A stretch of DNA of 32,671 bases from Streptomyces albidus (ex Kaewkla and Franco 2022). GTDB lineage: Bacteria > Actinomycetota > Actinomycetes > Streptomycetales > Streptomycetaceae. Shown here piece after piece: positions 1 through 8,953 of the stretch; position 1 is the first letter of the stretch; every line of letters begins with the position of its first letter. The notes under the pieces were generated by a model, which had not been told where the DNA came from, did no database searches, and worked only from the letters and a program-made list of their open reading frames with translations. A program made the translations under genes and the position numbers. The stretch covers positions 1 through 32,671 of the forward strand of contig NZ_JACBXA010000042.1 of the NCBI RefSeq assembly GCF_013870515.1. Reading direction: 5' to 3'.

Positions 1-2580
1 GTACGGGAGGCGGTGGGCCGGGCCTTGGCGGACGCCGGACGCCCGCAGGCCCACCCGGACGGGGGCACCGGTGCGAACGGCGGCCCGCCGAGTGCGGACG
101 TCGTCGCCCGGCTGGCCCGCGACGCCAAGCGTCCGCTGCTCGTGCTGCTGGACGCGCCCGAGGAGATGCCGCTCGGGCTCGCACGCGAGTTGAGGCGCTG
201 GACGGCGGGCACGGTGAGCTGGCTGCGGGCTTCGGGGGCACGGATGGTGATCGCGTGCGGGCCCGAACACTGGGAGCAGGCAGGGGAGTTCTTCCCCGCC
301 ACGATGCTGTACGAGGGCGCTGACGGGCCCGACGCGGCAGAAGGCGCCGTCCTGCCGCCCTGCGTGCGGATCGGCGATCTGCCGGCCGAACAGGCAGCCC
401 GCGCGCGAGAGCGGTACGGCCTCGACGACGGCTCCCTCGCCGAAGGGGACGCCCGACATCCGCTGGCCATGCGGATGCTGGCCGAGATCCGCGGAGCGCT
501 GAACACCGCCGACTGCGGCTCCGCCGCTCCGAGCCGTACCGAGATCTTCTCCGCCCACCTCGATCTCGTCGCGCTGCGCATCGCCGGCCGGGTGGCGGCC
601 CAACTGGGGCGTGCGGCGCGTGACGGCGCCGTGCGGAGGCTCGCGGTCCGGGCTGCCGGTGCACTTCATGAGGCGGCGCGGCGATGCCTGGGGCCCGGGC
701 AGGGAGCGGTGGGCAGGGCCGACTTCGAGGAGGTCTTCCCACGGCGGTCCGGCTGGCGGTCGGCGGTGCTCGAAGAAGGCGTTCTCGAGGAGGCCGGCGA
801 TCAATTCCGTTTCGTGGACGAGGAGTTCGCCGACTGGCTTCAGGGGCGCCACCTGGAGGTGGAGGCGGCCCTGGCCGCACTCGTGCACGAACGGGCCGGG
901 CAGAGCGCCGAGTTGGAGGCGTCCGCCGCGTACGGCCGGTCCTGTGCGCCGGCCGGGCCGCATGTCCCGCGGCACCGCGTCGGCCCGGTCGTGCAGGCCC
1001 TGCTGCTGTGCGACCGGCTCGAAGGTCCTGCGGTTCTGGAGAGGCACCTGCTTCCGTTGATCGACGTCTGCTTCGGGGGAGTCGCACCGGAGAGCGTCTG
1101 GTGGGCCACCCGTCTGCTCAAGGACACGCTGCGGCGCGTCAACGACGCACGCCCGTACGACGGCGTCCTCACGCGGCTCGCGCAGCGCATCGCGGCGGAC
1201 GGGCACGGTGGCGACTTCGGCCCCGGGTTCTGGCGCCGACTTCGGCTGCCGACCGGCCAGCAGACCGAGTTGCTACGACTGATGCTGCCCGCCGATCCCC
1301 TCCACCGGCCGGAGGGCGGGCGCGGGAACGGTCGATGCCTGGATGTGGTCGACGAACTCGCGGCCGCCGATCCCGAAGCCGTTTTGCCGCTGCTGTGCGG
1401 CTGGTTCACCGACAGGCGCACGCTGAACGGCGGGACACCCGCGAGCGGACTGCCGCAGCCCACCGTTGCGTCAGCCGCACAGGCGCTGCTGTACGCACAT
1501 CGCGGACGCGCACCCGGCCTTCTGCTCGACCTGCTCATCGACGCCTGCCATCCGCGCGCCGACGAACTCCTCGGCGAACTCGCTCAGGACGAACCGGCAG
1601 CGCTGTGCCGTGCAGTCGAACGCTGGGCACACGACGAGCGCAGCCTGCGGCGGATCGCGGCCGCCGAGTACGGGACGCAGATGGCCAGGCACGCCCGTAC
1701 GGACGCCGAACGGGAACACCTCGCCGGCGCCGCGCGCGCACTGCTGAGACGTTCCGGCGAGCTCTCCCTGCACGCGTCGGCCATGGCCCTCCTGCTGCGC
1801 ATCTCCGCCGACCGTGACCAACATCTCGACGCTGCGCTCGACCTGCTGGGCGCCACAGGTGCGAGGGAGCTGTCCGACGCACTCACCCGCGCACTCCGCG
1901 AGCGGCCGGAGCCCGTGCTGGCCGCGTTCCGCGCGCGGCTGGGCGAGCCGGGCAGCGGGGCGCACCACCTGGTGGAAACCCTCGCGGAAGCGACGGACGC
2001 GGGCCTCGCCGTGGCCACCGCCGAGCTGGTGCGTGAGTACGCCGAGCTGCGGCCGGAGAGGGCGGCGGAGGCGCTGGCCCCGTTCGTACGGCGCAGACTC
2101 ACCCCCGGAGCGGAGGACCGGGCCGGGCTCCAACTGCTGACCGACGCCCTGCTCAGCTCGCCCTGCGCACCGCTGCGGGCGAGTCTCGTCCGGGCACTCG
2201 GCGAGGCGGGGCCGGGGCCCCTGCGGGACGAGCTGCTGGACGTGCTGCTGCTGGGGGAGCGGGAGATCACCGTGCTGGACGCGGCGCTGGCGGCGGTGGT
2301 GCGGGGCGGACGCGTGCACGCAGTGGAGGACGGGAACGGCCCGGCGGAGCGCCCCGGACGGGGCTTCACCGCAGAACTGGTCCGCAGAATCGGGCTGCTC
2401 ATGGCGCGTACGCCCGAGGGCGCGGCCTGCTTCGACCGCCGCCTCGTCGAGCTGTCCCGGGAGGTGCCGGGGTTCGCCGAACTGCTGCGGGCCTGGGCGG
2501 AAGCCGCACCCAATGCGTGGGCGGCGGTGGTCGGGCCCAGCGCGCGGCGCATGTGCGATGCCCTGGCAGACCGTGCGTAG
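1..2580 (+). CDS. Large NTPase-like protein with helical-repeat C-terminus (5'-truncated)
   Basis: The reading frame is open from the first base and ends with TAG at 2578-2580, so the true start lies upstream of the window; 859 residues are visible. Near the left edge the segment PLLVLLDAPEE looks like a Walker B strand (hydrophobic run ending in Asp). It is followed by a second strand, ARMVIACGP, and a helical region containing HPLAMRMLAEIR, as in the winged-helix part of STAND/NACHT-type NTPases. The Walker A motif would lie outside the window. The remaining ~550 residues are Leu/Ala/Arg-rich helices resembling HEAT/ARM-like repeats. No membrane segment is visible. ribF follows 83 nt downstream on the same strand. 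A signalling or regulatory NTPase is my inference from fold features only; the family is not firmly recognised. Confidence 0.8.
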   Translation, partial: VREAVGRALADAGRPQAHPDGGTGANGGPPSADVVARLARDAKRPLLVLLDAPEEMPLGLARELRRWTAGTVSWLRASGARMVIACGPEHWEQAGEFFPATMLYEGADGPDAAEGAVLPPCVRIGDLPAEQAARARERYGLDDGSLAEGDARHPLAMRMLAEIRGALNTADCGSAAPSRTEIFSAHLDLVALRIAGRVAAQLGRAARDGAVRRLAVRAAGALHEAARRCLGPGQGAVGRADFEEVFPRRSGWRSAVLEEGVLEEAGDQFRFVDEEFADWLQGRHLEVEAALAALVHERAGQSAELEASAAYGRSCAPAGPHVPRHRVGPVVQALLLCDRLEGPAVLERHLLPLIDVCFGGVAPESVWWATRLLKDTLRRVNDARPYDGVLTRLAQRIAADGHGGDFGPGFWRRLRLPTGQQTELLRLMLPADPLHRPEGGRGNGRCLDVVDELAAADPEAVLPLLCGWFTDRRTLNGGTPASGLPQPTVASAAQALLYAHRGRAPGLLLDLLIDACHPRADELLGELAQDEPAALCRAVERWAHDERSLRRIAAAEYGTQMARHARTDAEREHLAGAARALLRRSGELSLHASAMALLLRISADRDQHLDAALDLLGATGARELSDALTRALRERPEPVLAAFRARLGEPGSGAHHLVETLAEATDAGLAVATAELVREYAELRPERAAEALAPFVRRRLTPGAEDRAGLQLLTDALLSSPCAPLRASLVRALGEAGPGPLRDELLDVLLLGEREITVLDAALAAVVRGGRVHAVEDGNGPAERPGRGFTAELVRRIGLLMARTPEGAACFDRRLVELSREVPGFAELLRAWAEAAPNAWAAVVGPSARRMCDALADRA

Positions 2581-2663
2581 GCGCGGGTCCGGTGAGGGGG
2601 CAGCTCAGCGGCATGGCACCCTTGGACCGGCGAAACCCATCGGCATCGGCGAGGAGCAGTGAC

Positions 2664-3623
2664 GTGCAGCGCTGGCGTGGCTTGGAGGACATCCCGGAGG
2701 GCTGGGGGCGCAGTGTCGTCACCATCGGCTCGTACGACGGGGTGCACCGCGGGCACCAGCTGATCATCAGCAGGACGGTTGCGCGCGCTCGCGAACTCGG
2801 AGTGCCCGCAGTCGTCGTCACATTCGATCCCCACCCGAGCGAAGTCGTACGGCCCGGCAGCCACCCGCCGCTGCTCGCGCCGCACCCCCGGCGAGCCGAC
2901 CTCATGGCCGAACTCGGCGTGGACGCCGTGCTGGTGCTGCCGTTCACCGCGGAGTTCTCGCAGCTCACACCCGCCGAATTCGTGGCCAAGGTCCTGGTCG
3001 ACAGGCTGCACGCCCTGAGCGTCGTCGAGGGGCCCAACTTCCGTTTCGGGCACAGGGCCGCGGGCAACGTCGACTTCCTCGCGGAGCTCGGCGAGACCTA
3101 CGACTACGAGGTGGAGGTCATCGACCTCTACGAGCGAGGCACCGCCGGAGGCGGGGAGCCCTTCTCGTCCTCGCTGGTGCGGCGCCTGGTCTCCGACGGG
3201 GACGTCGACGGTGCGGCCGAGGTCCTGGGACGCCCCCACCGAGTCGAAGGCGTGGTCGTGCGCGGCGCTCAACGCGGCCGTGAACTGGGCTTTCCCACCG
3301 CGAACGTCGAGACCGTCCCGCACACCGCCGTGCCCGCCGACGGGGTCTACGCCGGCTGGCTCACCGCCGACGGCGAGCGCATGCCGGCTGCGATCTCCGT
3401 GGGGACCAACCCGCAGTTCGACGGCACCGAGCGCACCGTCGAGGCCTACGCCATCGACCGCGTGGACCTCGACCTCTACGGGATGCACGTCGCCGTGGAC
3501 TTCCTGGCCTACATCCGCGGGCAGGAGAAGTTCGACACCCTCGACGCCCTGCTGGAGCGCATGGGCGAGGACGTGGACCGCTGCCGCGACCTGGTGGCGA
3601 AGGCGGACGGCGCGCAGCGCTGA
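2664..3623 (+). CDS. ribF: Bifunctional riboflavin kinase / FAD synthetase
   Basis: Makes FMN from riboflavin plus ATP and then FAD from FMN plus ATP, in the cytoplasm. The 319-residue protein begins MQRWRGLEDIPEGWGRSVVT. The start is GTG 2664, chosen because GAGGAG lies at 2651-2656 with a 7-nt spacer; the frame is open further upstream without a comparable ribosome-binding site. The N-terminal adenylyltransferase domain carries GSYDGVHRGHQ (residues 22-32) and TFDPHPSEV. The C-terminal kinase domain carries the RGRELGFPTANVE signature, and the end has FLAYIRGQEKF. Length and domain order are normal for RibF. It is a housekeeping gene flanking the secretion locus and converges on the EspI-like gene. 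Confidence 0.97.
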   Translation: MQRWRGLEDIPEGWGRSVVTIGSYDGVHRGHQLIISRTVARARELGVPAVVVTFDPHPSEVVRPGSHPPLLAPHPRRADLMAELGVDAVLVLPFTAEFSQLTPAEFVAKVLVDRLHALSVVEGPNFRFGHRAAGNVDFLAELGETYDYEVEVIDLYERGTAGGGEPFSSSLVRRLVSDGDVDGAAEVLGRPHRVEGVVVRGAQRGRELGFPTANVETVPHTAVPADGVYAGWLTADGERMPAAISVGTNPQFDGTERTVEAYAIDRVDLDLYGMHVAVDFLAYIRGQEKFDTLDALLERMGEDVDRCRDLVAKADGAQR

Positions 3624-3653
3624 TCCGCTCGCGGGGCGGATGACCGCCCTACG

Positions 3654-3684
3654 GCGGCGGCGCCGGTGTCCCGTACGCCGCCGC
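3654..3684. terminator. Hairpin between convergent ribF and EspI-like gene
   Basis: A perfect 9-bp stem, GCGGCGGCG (3654-3662) with CGCCGCCGC (3676-3684), has a 13-nt loop. It sits between the ribF stop (3623) and the stop of the opposing gene (3699). A smaller alternative hairpin, CCGCC-ctac-GGCGG (3644-3657), overlaps it. There is no T-tract, which is common in actinomycetes. It probably serves both strands. Confidence 0.5.
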
Positions 3685-3698
3685 TCTGCGACGGTGCC

Positions 3699-6449
3699 TC
3701 AGCTCGACTGCGGCGGCCAGCCCTCAGGCGGCTGTTGCGGCTGCTGCTGTCCGTAGGGCGCCTGAGGGGGCTGCTGGCCGTACTGCTGCTGCCCGTACTG
3801 CTGTTGCCCGTACGGCTGTTGGGGCGGCTGGCCCGGGTACTGCTGTCCCGGCATGGGCGGCCCCGGCGGCTGCTGCCCGGGCATGGGCGGTGCCAGCTGC
3901 GGCGGAGGCTGGCCGTTCGCCGTCCACAGGCCCTGCTCCTGCTGGGCGCGGCTGAAGTCCTCCGCGATGAGCGCCGACAGCTCGAAGTAGGCCTCGCGGG
4001 TCTTCGGACGCATCATGTCGAGATCGAGCTCGGCGCCGGCGGAGAGATGCTCGTCGAAGGGGATGGTGACGACTCCCCGGCAGCGCGTCTGGAAGTGCGA
4101 CACGATGTCCTCGACCTTGATCATCTTTCCGGTCTCGCGGACGCCCGAGATGACCGTGATGCTGCGCTGCACCAAGTCGCCGTACCCGTGGGCGGAGAGC
4201 CAGTCGAGCGTCGTGCTCGCGCTGCTCGCACCGTCCACGGAGGGCGTGGAGATGATGATCAACTGGTCGGCGAGGTCGAGCACTCCGCGCATCGCGGAGT
4301 AGAGCAGACCGGTGCCCGAGTCGGTGAGGATGATCGGATACTGCTTGCCGAGGATGTCGATGACGCGGCGGTAGTCGTCGTCGTTGAACGTCGTCGAGAC
4401 GGCCGGGTCCACGTCGTTCGCAAGGATCTCCAGGCCGGCGCTCGTCTGGGACGTGAACCGGCGGATGTCCATGTAGCTGTTGAGGTACGGGATCGCGGTG
4501 ACCAGGTCGCGGATCGTCGCACCCGTCTCGCGGCGCACCCGGCGGCCGAGGGTGCCCGCGTCCGGGTTCGCGTCGATGGCGATGACCTTGTCCTGGCGCT
4601 CCGTCGCGAGGGTCGAGCCCAGAGCCGTGGTGGTCGTGGTCTTACCGACGCCGCCCTTGAGGCTGATGACGGCGATGCGGTAGCACGACAGCACCGGCGT
4701 ACGGATGAGGTCGAGCTTGCGCTGCCGCTCCGCCTCTTCCTTCTTGCCGCCCAGACGGAAGCGGGAGTTGCGGGCGGGGTTCTGCGAGCGGGGCTTCCGC
4801 TTGCTGTTGACCAGACGGTCCGAGGACAGCTCCACCGCCGCGGTGTAGCCGAGGGGCGAGCCGCCCTGGTTCTGGCGGCGCGGGTCGGCGGGCTGTTGCG
4901 GCTGCTGCTGTCCGGGCTGGGCCTGTTCCGGTTGCTGCGGGTAGCCGTAGCCCGCGGGCGGGGTGCCGGGCTGGTGCTGAACCGGCTGGCCCGGGTGCGG
5001 CTGTTGCTGCTGTGCGGGCTGTTGCGGGTAAGGCTGAGGCTGGGGCGTGTACGGGGGCTGCTGGCCCGGGTACTGCTGTCCGGGCTGCTGCGGGTAGCCG
5101 TAGCCACCCGGCTGCGGGTATCCGTAACCAGCCTGCTGCTGGGGCGAGTTGGGGGCGGGCGGCAGTGCGGGGCGTGCGGTGTCGGGGGCCTGATCCTGCT
5201 GCGGGAGCGGCATCGGGGGCATCCCGCTCGGAGGTACGGGCGAGCCGGGTGCGCCGGTGTTTCCAGGCTGCTGCTGGGGAGGCTGCTGGCCGACCTGGTG
5301 CGGGAATCCGTAGCCCGGCTGTTGCTGGCCGGGCTGAGGGCCGGGCTGTTGCTGTCCTGGGTGCTGGCTGTGGTCGCGCTGCTCGGGCAGGGGCGGGGTG
5401 GGGCTCGGGCCGCCCGACGGGGTGGACCAGGGGTCGCCTGCTGAAGGGGGGTTGGCGGGCTGGTACTCCGGCGGGAGCGGCGGCACCCCGGGGGGCGGCT
5501 CCGATCCGGGCAGGGGACCGGGCATGTTGCTGCCGTCGGCCGCGGGCATGGGCTGCCACGGCGGGGTCTGCTGCGGAGGCGTGGACTGACCATGCGGAGG
5601 CACGGCGTCCTGCGGTTCGTCGGCAGGCCCTTCACCGGGGGCGACGTCGGAGCTCTGAGCGGCGTCCGTGGAGGCGGGGACGCCGGCGGGGGGTGTTCCG
5701 CTGCCGGAGTCACCGAATGCATCGGCGGGCGACGAAGTGTCGCTGTGCGAGGGGGCGTTGCTCCCCTCGGCCTCGGCCTTCTCACGTTCCTTGGCTGCGG
5801 CGACCTCGGCGATCTCCCGGCGCAACGCGGCTGCGGAGAACCGCATCGTCGCGCCGTCCTCGATGTCGCCCGCACCGTCCGCGAGGCCCGCATCCGTACC
5901 CGTACCTGTTCCCGTACCCGTACCCGCACTCGTCCGCGGGTCGGAGGTCGCTTCGTCGTGCGCGGCGGGCTCAGGCTCGCTCGCGTCATCGGAGGCGCTG
6001 GCCGGACCGGTGGCGTCGACGGTGGGCCCGTTGTTCTTGTCGGGCTCGGCCGGGGCGTCTGCGGGCTGATCCGCGGCCTGTGGCGGGCGCGCCCAATCCG
6101 GCGTCGGCAGCGGGAAGTCTCCCGGAGACCCGGTGGAACCCCGCTCCTCCTCGCCCGCGTTCGCGGCAGGCGGCGTCTCGGGGCCGGCGTCGTCCGTGAA
6201 CTGGCGAGGTGCCTCTTCGGGCTGGGACGTCTCCGGGGAAGGCCCGGGAGCGGGCGTGGCGGCCGGCGTGGACGGATACGCATGGCTCGGGGAGCTGTTC
6301 GCATCCTGCGTGTACCAAGCAGGCGGCGTGTAGTCGATGGTGAACTGACCGGTCGATTCCGTCTCGTGCTCGGAATCAGCTTCCGCATCGGGCCGATCGG
6401 TGTCGGGCACCATCCCGCCGTCGCGGATCTCGTCCCGATCGCTGCTCAC
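3699..6449 (-). CDS. EspI-like protein: disordered Q/P/G/Y-rich arms around a MinD/ParA-type ATPase
   Basis: I chose the GTG at 6449 because AGGAGG lies 4 nt upstream (6459-6454). An in-frame ATG at 6473 has only a weak site and would add 8 residues. The 916-aa protein starts [12 protein letters not shown]. Residues 1 to about 560 are acidic, then Pro/Gln/Gly/Tyr-rich, low-complexity and presumably disordered. The ATPase domain (about 585-840) has the deviant Walker [13 protein letters not shown] (Lys at 598), the MinD-type [13 protein letters not shown] and a signalling-type IILTDSGTG. The last ~70 residues are again Gln/Tyr/Pro repeats. The domain layout matches mycobacterial EspI (Pro-rich arm plus ParA-like ATPase), which is linked to ESX-1 regulation in response to ATP level. 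A cytoplasmic regulator or positioning factor for this T7SS is inferred. It lies downstream of the eccE pair on the same strand. Confidence 0.9.
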   Translation of the reverse strand: MSSDRDEIRDGGMVPDTDRPDAEADSEHETESTGQFTIDYTPPAWYTQDANSSPSHAYPSTPAATPAPGPSPETSQPEEAPRQFTDDAGPETPPAANAGEEERGSTGSPGDFPLPTPDWARPPQAADQPADAPAEPDKNNGPTVDATGPASASDDASEPEPAAHDEATSDPRTSAGTGTGTGTGTDAGLADGAGDIEDGATMRFSAAALRREIAEVAAAKEREKAEAEGSNAPSHSDTSSPADAFGDSGSGTPPAGVPASTDAAQSSDVAPGEGPADEPQDAVPPHGQSTPPQQTPPWQPMPAADGSNMPGPLPGSEPPPGVPPLPPEYQPANPPSAGDPWSTPSGGPSPTPPLPEQRDHSQHPGQQQPGPQPGQQQPGYGFPHQVGQQPPQQQPGNTGAPGSPVPPSGMPPMPLPQQDQAPDTARPALPPAPNSPQQQAGYGYPQPGGYGYPQQPGQQYPGQQPPYTPQPQPYPQQPAQQQQPHPGQPVQHQPGTPPAGYGYPQQPEQAQPGQQQPQQPADPRRQNQGGSPLGYTAAVELSSDRLVNSKRKPRSQNPARNSRFRLGGKKEEAERQRKLDLIRTPVLSCYRIAVISLKGGVGKTTTTTALGSTLATERQDKVIAIDANPDAGTLGRRVRRETGATIRDLVTAIPYLNSYMDIRRFTSQTSAGLEILANDVDPAVSTTFNDDDYRRVIDILGKQYPIILTDSGTGLLYSAMRGVLDLADQLIIISTPSVDGASSASTTLDWLSAHGYGDLVQRSITVISGVRETGKMIKVEDIVSHFQTRCRGVVTIPFDEHLSAGAELDLDMMRPKTREAYFELSALIAEDFSRAQQEQGLWTANGQPPPQLAPPMPGQQPPGPPMPGQQYPGQPPQQPYGQQQYGQQQYGQQPPQAPYGQQQPQQPPEGWPPQSS
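3778..3822 (-). repeat. Three tandem 15-bp units in the C-terminal tail of the EspI-like gene
   Basis: Three adjacent 15-bp units start at 3778, 3793 and 3808. The first two differ at one base and the third is diverged. On the coding strand they encode the YGQQQ-type repeat of the C-terminal tail. Slippage here would change the tail length in steps of five residues without breaking the frame. Confidence 0.85.
5894..5929 (-). repeat. Hexanucleotide tandem repeat encoding a Thr-Gly run
   Basis: Six consecutive hexamers on the plus strand (CCGTAC, CCGTAC, CTGTTC, CCGTAC, CCGTAC, CCGCAC) encode the alternating Gly-Thr run ([12 protein letters not shown]) in the disordered N-terminal arm of the EspI-like protein. 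Copy-number change would stay in frame. Confidence 0.85.
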
Positions 6450-6727
6450 AATGCCTCCTGCTGCTGTGGTCATGCACCCCGATTTGCTACGCGCCCACCA
6501 AGCCTAATCACCGTAACTCCGGGCACGGCAGAGCGGCCCGGCCTCAAGGGGAGACGGGGCCCCGTGACCTGACTCAACCAGCCCAAGGTCTCGGTTCCGT
6601 CTCGGCTTCGGACCGGGCTCGGCCCCGTCCGTCATGTGGTCTGTGGCGCTTCAAGCGGCGTTGGTCCGCGGCACGTGCACTTCGAACTTCGCATGCCGTG
6701 AGCCGAGGCCGCAGTGCGCCTTCACGG
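6450..6727. promoter_or_regulatory. Upstream region of the EspI-like gene with a 12-bp palindrome
   Basis: This 278-bp stretch separates the stop of the 236-aa gene from the EspI-like start; both genes are on the minus strand. It holds the perfect palindrome ACGGGGCCCCGT at 6554-6565 and an 11-bp direct repeat starting GTCTCGG at 6588 and 6599. On the minus strand TAGGCT near the EspI start could be a -10 box, but no convincing -35 was found. No small ORF with a good ribosome-binding site was seen. A separate promoter for the EspI-like gene is plausible but not shown. Confidence 0.35.
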
Positions 6728-7438
6728 TCAGTCGAGCCGGCGGGGTGTCCCCAGAAGGCCCGTCTCCGCATCCGTGGGCTGCGTCAGCGCGTAGTGCCGG
6801 TCGCGCTTCGTGCACCACAGGGTCACTCCGTCCCCGAGGGTCGACAGCGCTTCGACCTCCTGCTGCGGCAGCTGCAGGATCCGGCCGATCTGCTTCGCCT
6901 CGTCGGGCGAGACCCGCTGCACGCCGATCAACGAGGAGTTGCGCAGCAACCGCGGCGCCACCGGGCTCAGATACGGCAGCAGCGTCAGCACAGACTGCCA
7001 GGCGGAGGAGGCAACGCGTCCACGAGGGGGCCGCATTCCGCAGTCCCGCACGACGAGCACAGGGCTTCCCACCGTCGGGCCCATGGGCGGGACCCGCGCG
7101 ACGTCATGGAGGGTGATGCACTCCTGCCCCGCCCCCGCTGCCTGCACCAGGTTCGTCCACACGTGTGCGCGGCCCGTCTCGACTGCGACGCGTGCGCCCG
7201 TACCGGCGGTGCGGAGCGCCAGCACCTGCGCCGTCCACAGACCGCCGATCAGCACGACGTCGTACGGCATCGGGTGGTGGAAGCCCACCACTTGGGGACG
7301 GCCCTCGGCGTCGTTCCCGACGACGACGCCGTCGTCGCCTATGGGCAGCGAGAGCGCCGCCAGATGGTCGGCCGGGAGCGAATGGCCCGCACGCTGCGGA
7401 CCTCGCAGCCCTTGCATCAGACCCATGCCACGTGCCAT
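6728..7438 (-). CDS. Conserved protein of unknown function, coupled to eccE
   Basis: A 236-aa protein whose ATG (7438-7436) overlaps the eccE stop in a TGATG arrangement, so translation is almost certainly coupled. It starts MARGMGLMQGLRGPQRAGHS. There is no signal peptide or clear membrane helix. It has a mixed alpha/beta composition with hydrophobic strands such as YDVVLIGGLWTAQVLAL and SPVLVVRDCG, and a C-terminal part (ISRV-like SLIGVQRVSPDEAKQIG and TLWCTKRDRHYALT) that could be a small beta domain. I do not recognise the family. The coupling to eccE argues for a cytoplasmic partner or assembly factor of the T7SS membrane complex, which is inference from context only. Confidence 0.85.
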   Translation of the reverse strand: MARGMGLMQGLRGPQRAGHSLPADHLAALSLPIGDDGVVVGNDAEGRPQVVGFHHPMPYDVVLIGGLWTAQVLALRTAGTGARVAVETGRAHVWTNLVQAAGAGQECITLHDVARVPPMGPTVGSPVLVVRDCGMRPPRGRVASSAWQSVLTLLPYLSPVAPRLLRNSSLIGVQRVSPDEAKQIGRILQLPQQEVEALSTLGDGVTLWCTKRDRHYALTQPTDAETGLLGTPRRLD

Positions 7439-8766
7439 CAGCGTGCACCCCCGAGCGGCAGCGTCGCGAGAACACCCGGAAGCTGCTCGCGGTCCAGTCG
7501 TACGAGCCCGACCTTCGCCGAGCGGGAAGCACGCTCCAACTGGCGGCGTGCCTGGGAGAGTTCATTGTCCGTGCGGCCGGTGATGCGCACGTGTCCGTTC
7601 ACGGACACCGACTGCCGTCGCGTCGCGCGGCCGATCGTGAGGCTGAACGTCGTGGTGAGCGCCGGGACGGACGTCAGCAGGGACACCAGCCGGGGAAGCG
7701 GAGTCGCCGCCCGGCCGACCTCCGGCCAGCGGCCCACCCCGTACGTGGTGTGCCAGCGGTCGTCGCAACGCCACGCGCGCGGAGTCTCCTGCGTACGGCG
7801 GGCCGGCGGGGCGTCGGGCTGACTCGCCCGCGCCGTCGCCAACGGGTTGGCGCAGGCGGAGGTCGCCACGGCGGCGACCAGCTCCTCCTCGTTCAGCACG
7901 GAAGCGCGGAAGCCCGAACCCGTTATGCGGCTCGCCAACTGGTCGGCAGCGCGCGTCAGACAGCGCTGCGCTCCCTCGACGCCGCCTCCGCGCGCTTTGA
8001 CCGCCTCGGGGCACAGCTCCGGGTCCAGCTTGAGCGCGACCCACGTCAACCGCAGTGCGGGAGACCCGGTTTGCTCCTGAAGTGGGGCGTAACTGCGCCG
8101 TGCCACGGACTGTTCGGGCAGATGCGGCGCCGGCGCGGGCTGCACGTGCTGCACGACCTGGACCGATTCGAGCACGATCCCGTCAACGTCCAACGCGTCG
8201 CGCAGCAGCCCGAGCGGCAGGGCGCGTGCCCCGAACGCGGGGCGCAGAGCGCTCACTCCGGCCTCCACGCGGACGACGGCCGTGAGGAAACTGCCGTCGC
8301 CGAGCATTCCGATCGTGCGGCGGTCGCGGTCGAGGAAGGCGTACGTACGCAGACCGGGCGCGCACTCCACGGCCGGGCCCAAACTCGGGTCGAGCCGCTC
8401 CGTGAGGGGCATCGCCAACATCCGCTTACGGGCACGCAGTTCGAGCACGGTGGCCAGCCAGTCGCGGATCGAACGCTGGTGACGGCGCATCAGCGCGAAC
8501 AGCAGCAGGGCGACGGCGATGACTGCGGCGGGCACGAGCATCAACTGGTCGATGGCGGCGGCGACCACCAGCACGACCAGCGCCAGCTCGATGAGCACGA
8601 GCTGTTGCAACTGGAACGGACCGAGCCGCGTCGTGCGCGATTCGGTGCGCAGAACGGTCGATGCGGGAATGCGAGGGCGTGCCGGTGTCGTCGTACCCGT
8701 CGAGCCGCTCGGACGCCGGTCACCGGGCCCAGCTGCGGCCCCCCGGGCGCGGGTTGCAGTTCCCAT
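7438..8766 (-). CDS. eccE: Type VII secretion protein EccE
   Basis: EccE is the peripheral component of the ESX inner-membrane complex formed with EccB, EccC and EccD. The 442-aa protein starts at ATG 8766; a GAGGGGG run about 11 nt upstream is the likely ribosome-binding site. A Pro/Thr-rich N-terminus (1-50) is followed by two close membrane helices (about 55-71 and 74-93) ending in MRRHQRS, then a large soluble domain. This layout and length are typical of EccE. The gene is divergent from eccB across a 187-bp promoter region and is translationally coupled to the following 236-aa gene. Its identity rests on the helix pair, length, architecture and position, because EccE sequences are weakly conserved. 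Confidence 0.88.
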   Translation of the reverse strand: MGTATRARGAAAGPGDRRPSGSTGTTTPARPRIPASTVLRTESRTTRLGPFQLQQLVLIELALVVLVVAAAIDQLMLVPAAVIAVALLLFALMRRHQRSIRDWLATVLELRARKRMLAMPLTERLDPSLGPAVECAPGLRTYAFLDRDRRTIGMLGDGSFLTAVVRVEAGVSALRPAFGARALPLGLLRDALDVDGIVLESVQVVQHVQPAPAPHLPEQSVARRSYAPLQEQTGSPALRLTWVALKLDPELCPEAVKARGGGVEGAQRCLTRAADQLASRITGSGFRASVLNEEELVAAVATSACANPLATARASQPDAPPARRTQETPRAWRCDDRWHTTYGVGRWPEVGRAATPLPRLVSLLTSVPALTTTFSLTIGRATRRQSVSVNGHVRITGRTDNELSQARRQLERASRSAKVGLVRLDREQLPGVLATLPLGGAR

Positions 8767-8827
8767 CGCCGCTTAGCCCCCTCATGTCCGTATTCGCCCC
8801 AGAAGTCAAGGGACGTTGGCCGGGCGA

Positions 8828-8861
8828 TCACCCTACCGGAGCAGCGGGAGAGGATCGTCAA
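8828..8861 (-). promoter_or_regulatory. Candidate promoter for eccE
   Basis: On the minus strand TTGACG (8861-8856) is followed 20 nt later by TAGGGT (8835-8830) within GGTAGGGTGA. The spacer is longer than the usual 17-18 nt. The same TTG-N3-N20-TAGGGTGA geometry occurs upstream of eccD at 31487-31520, which is the main support. The end of the -10-like box is 63 nt before the eccE ATG. Confidence 0.4.
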
Positions 8862-8953
8862 CCGGCATAGTAGGGGGACGGTCCGACAAACGGCACCAGT
8901 GACGGTGTCCGATGGTCCACGGCAACCGGTCAGCGGGGAGAGGCAATTCACTC

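Noticed and set aside
1584..3488. 634-codon minus-strand frame across the first gene and ribF
   Set aside because: It runs antisense through two real genes and shows no recognisable domain.
3666..5444. Long open frame (592 codons) on the plus strand opposite the EspI-like gene
   Set aside because: It is antisense to a gene with clear ATPase motifs. Its Leu/Arg-rich translation is what a GC-rich complementary strand gives, and it has no convincing start.
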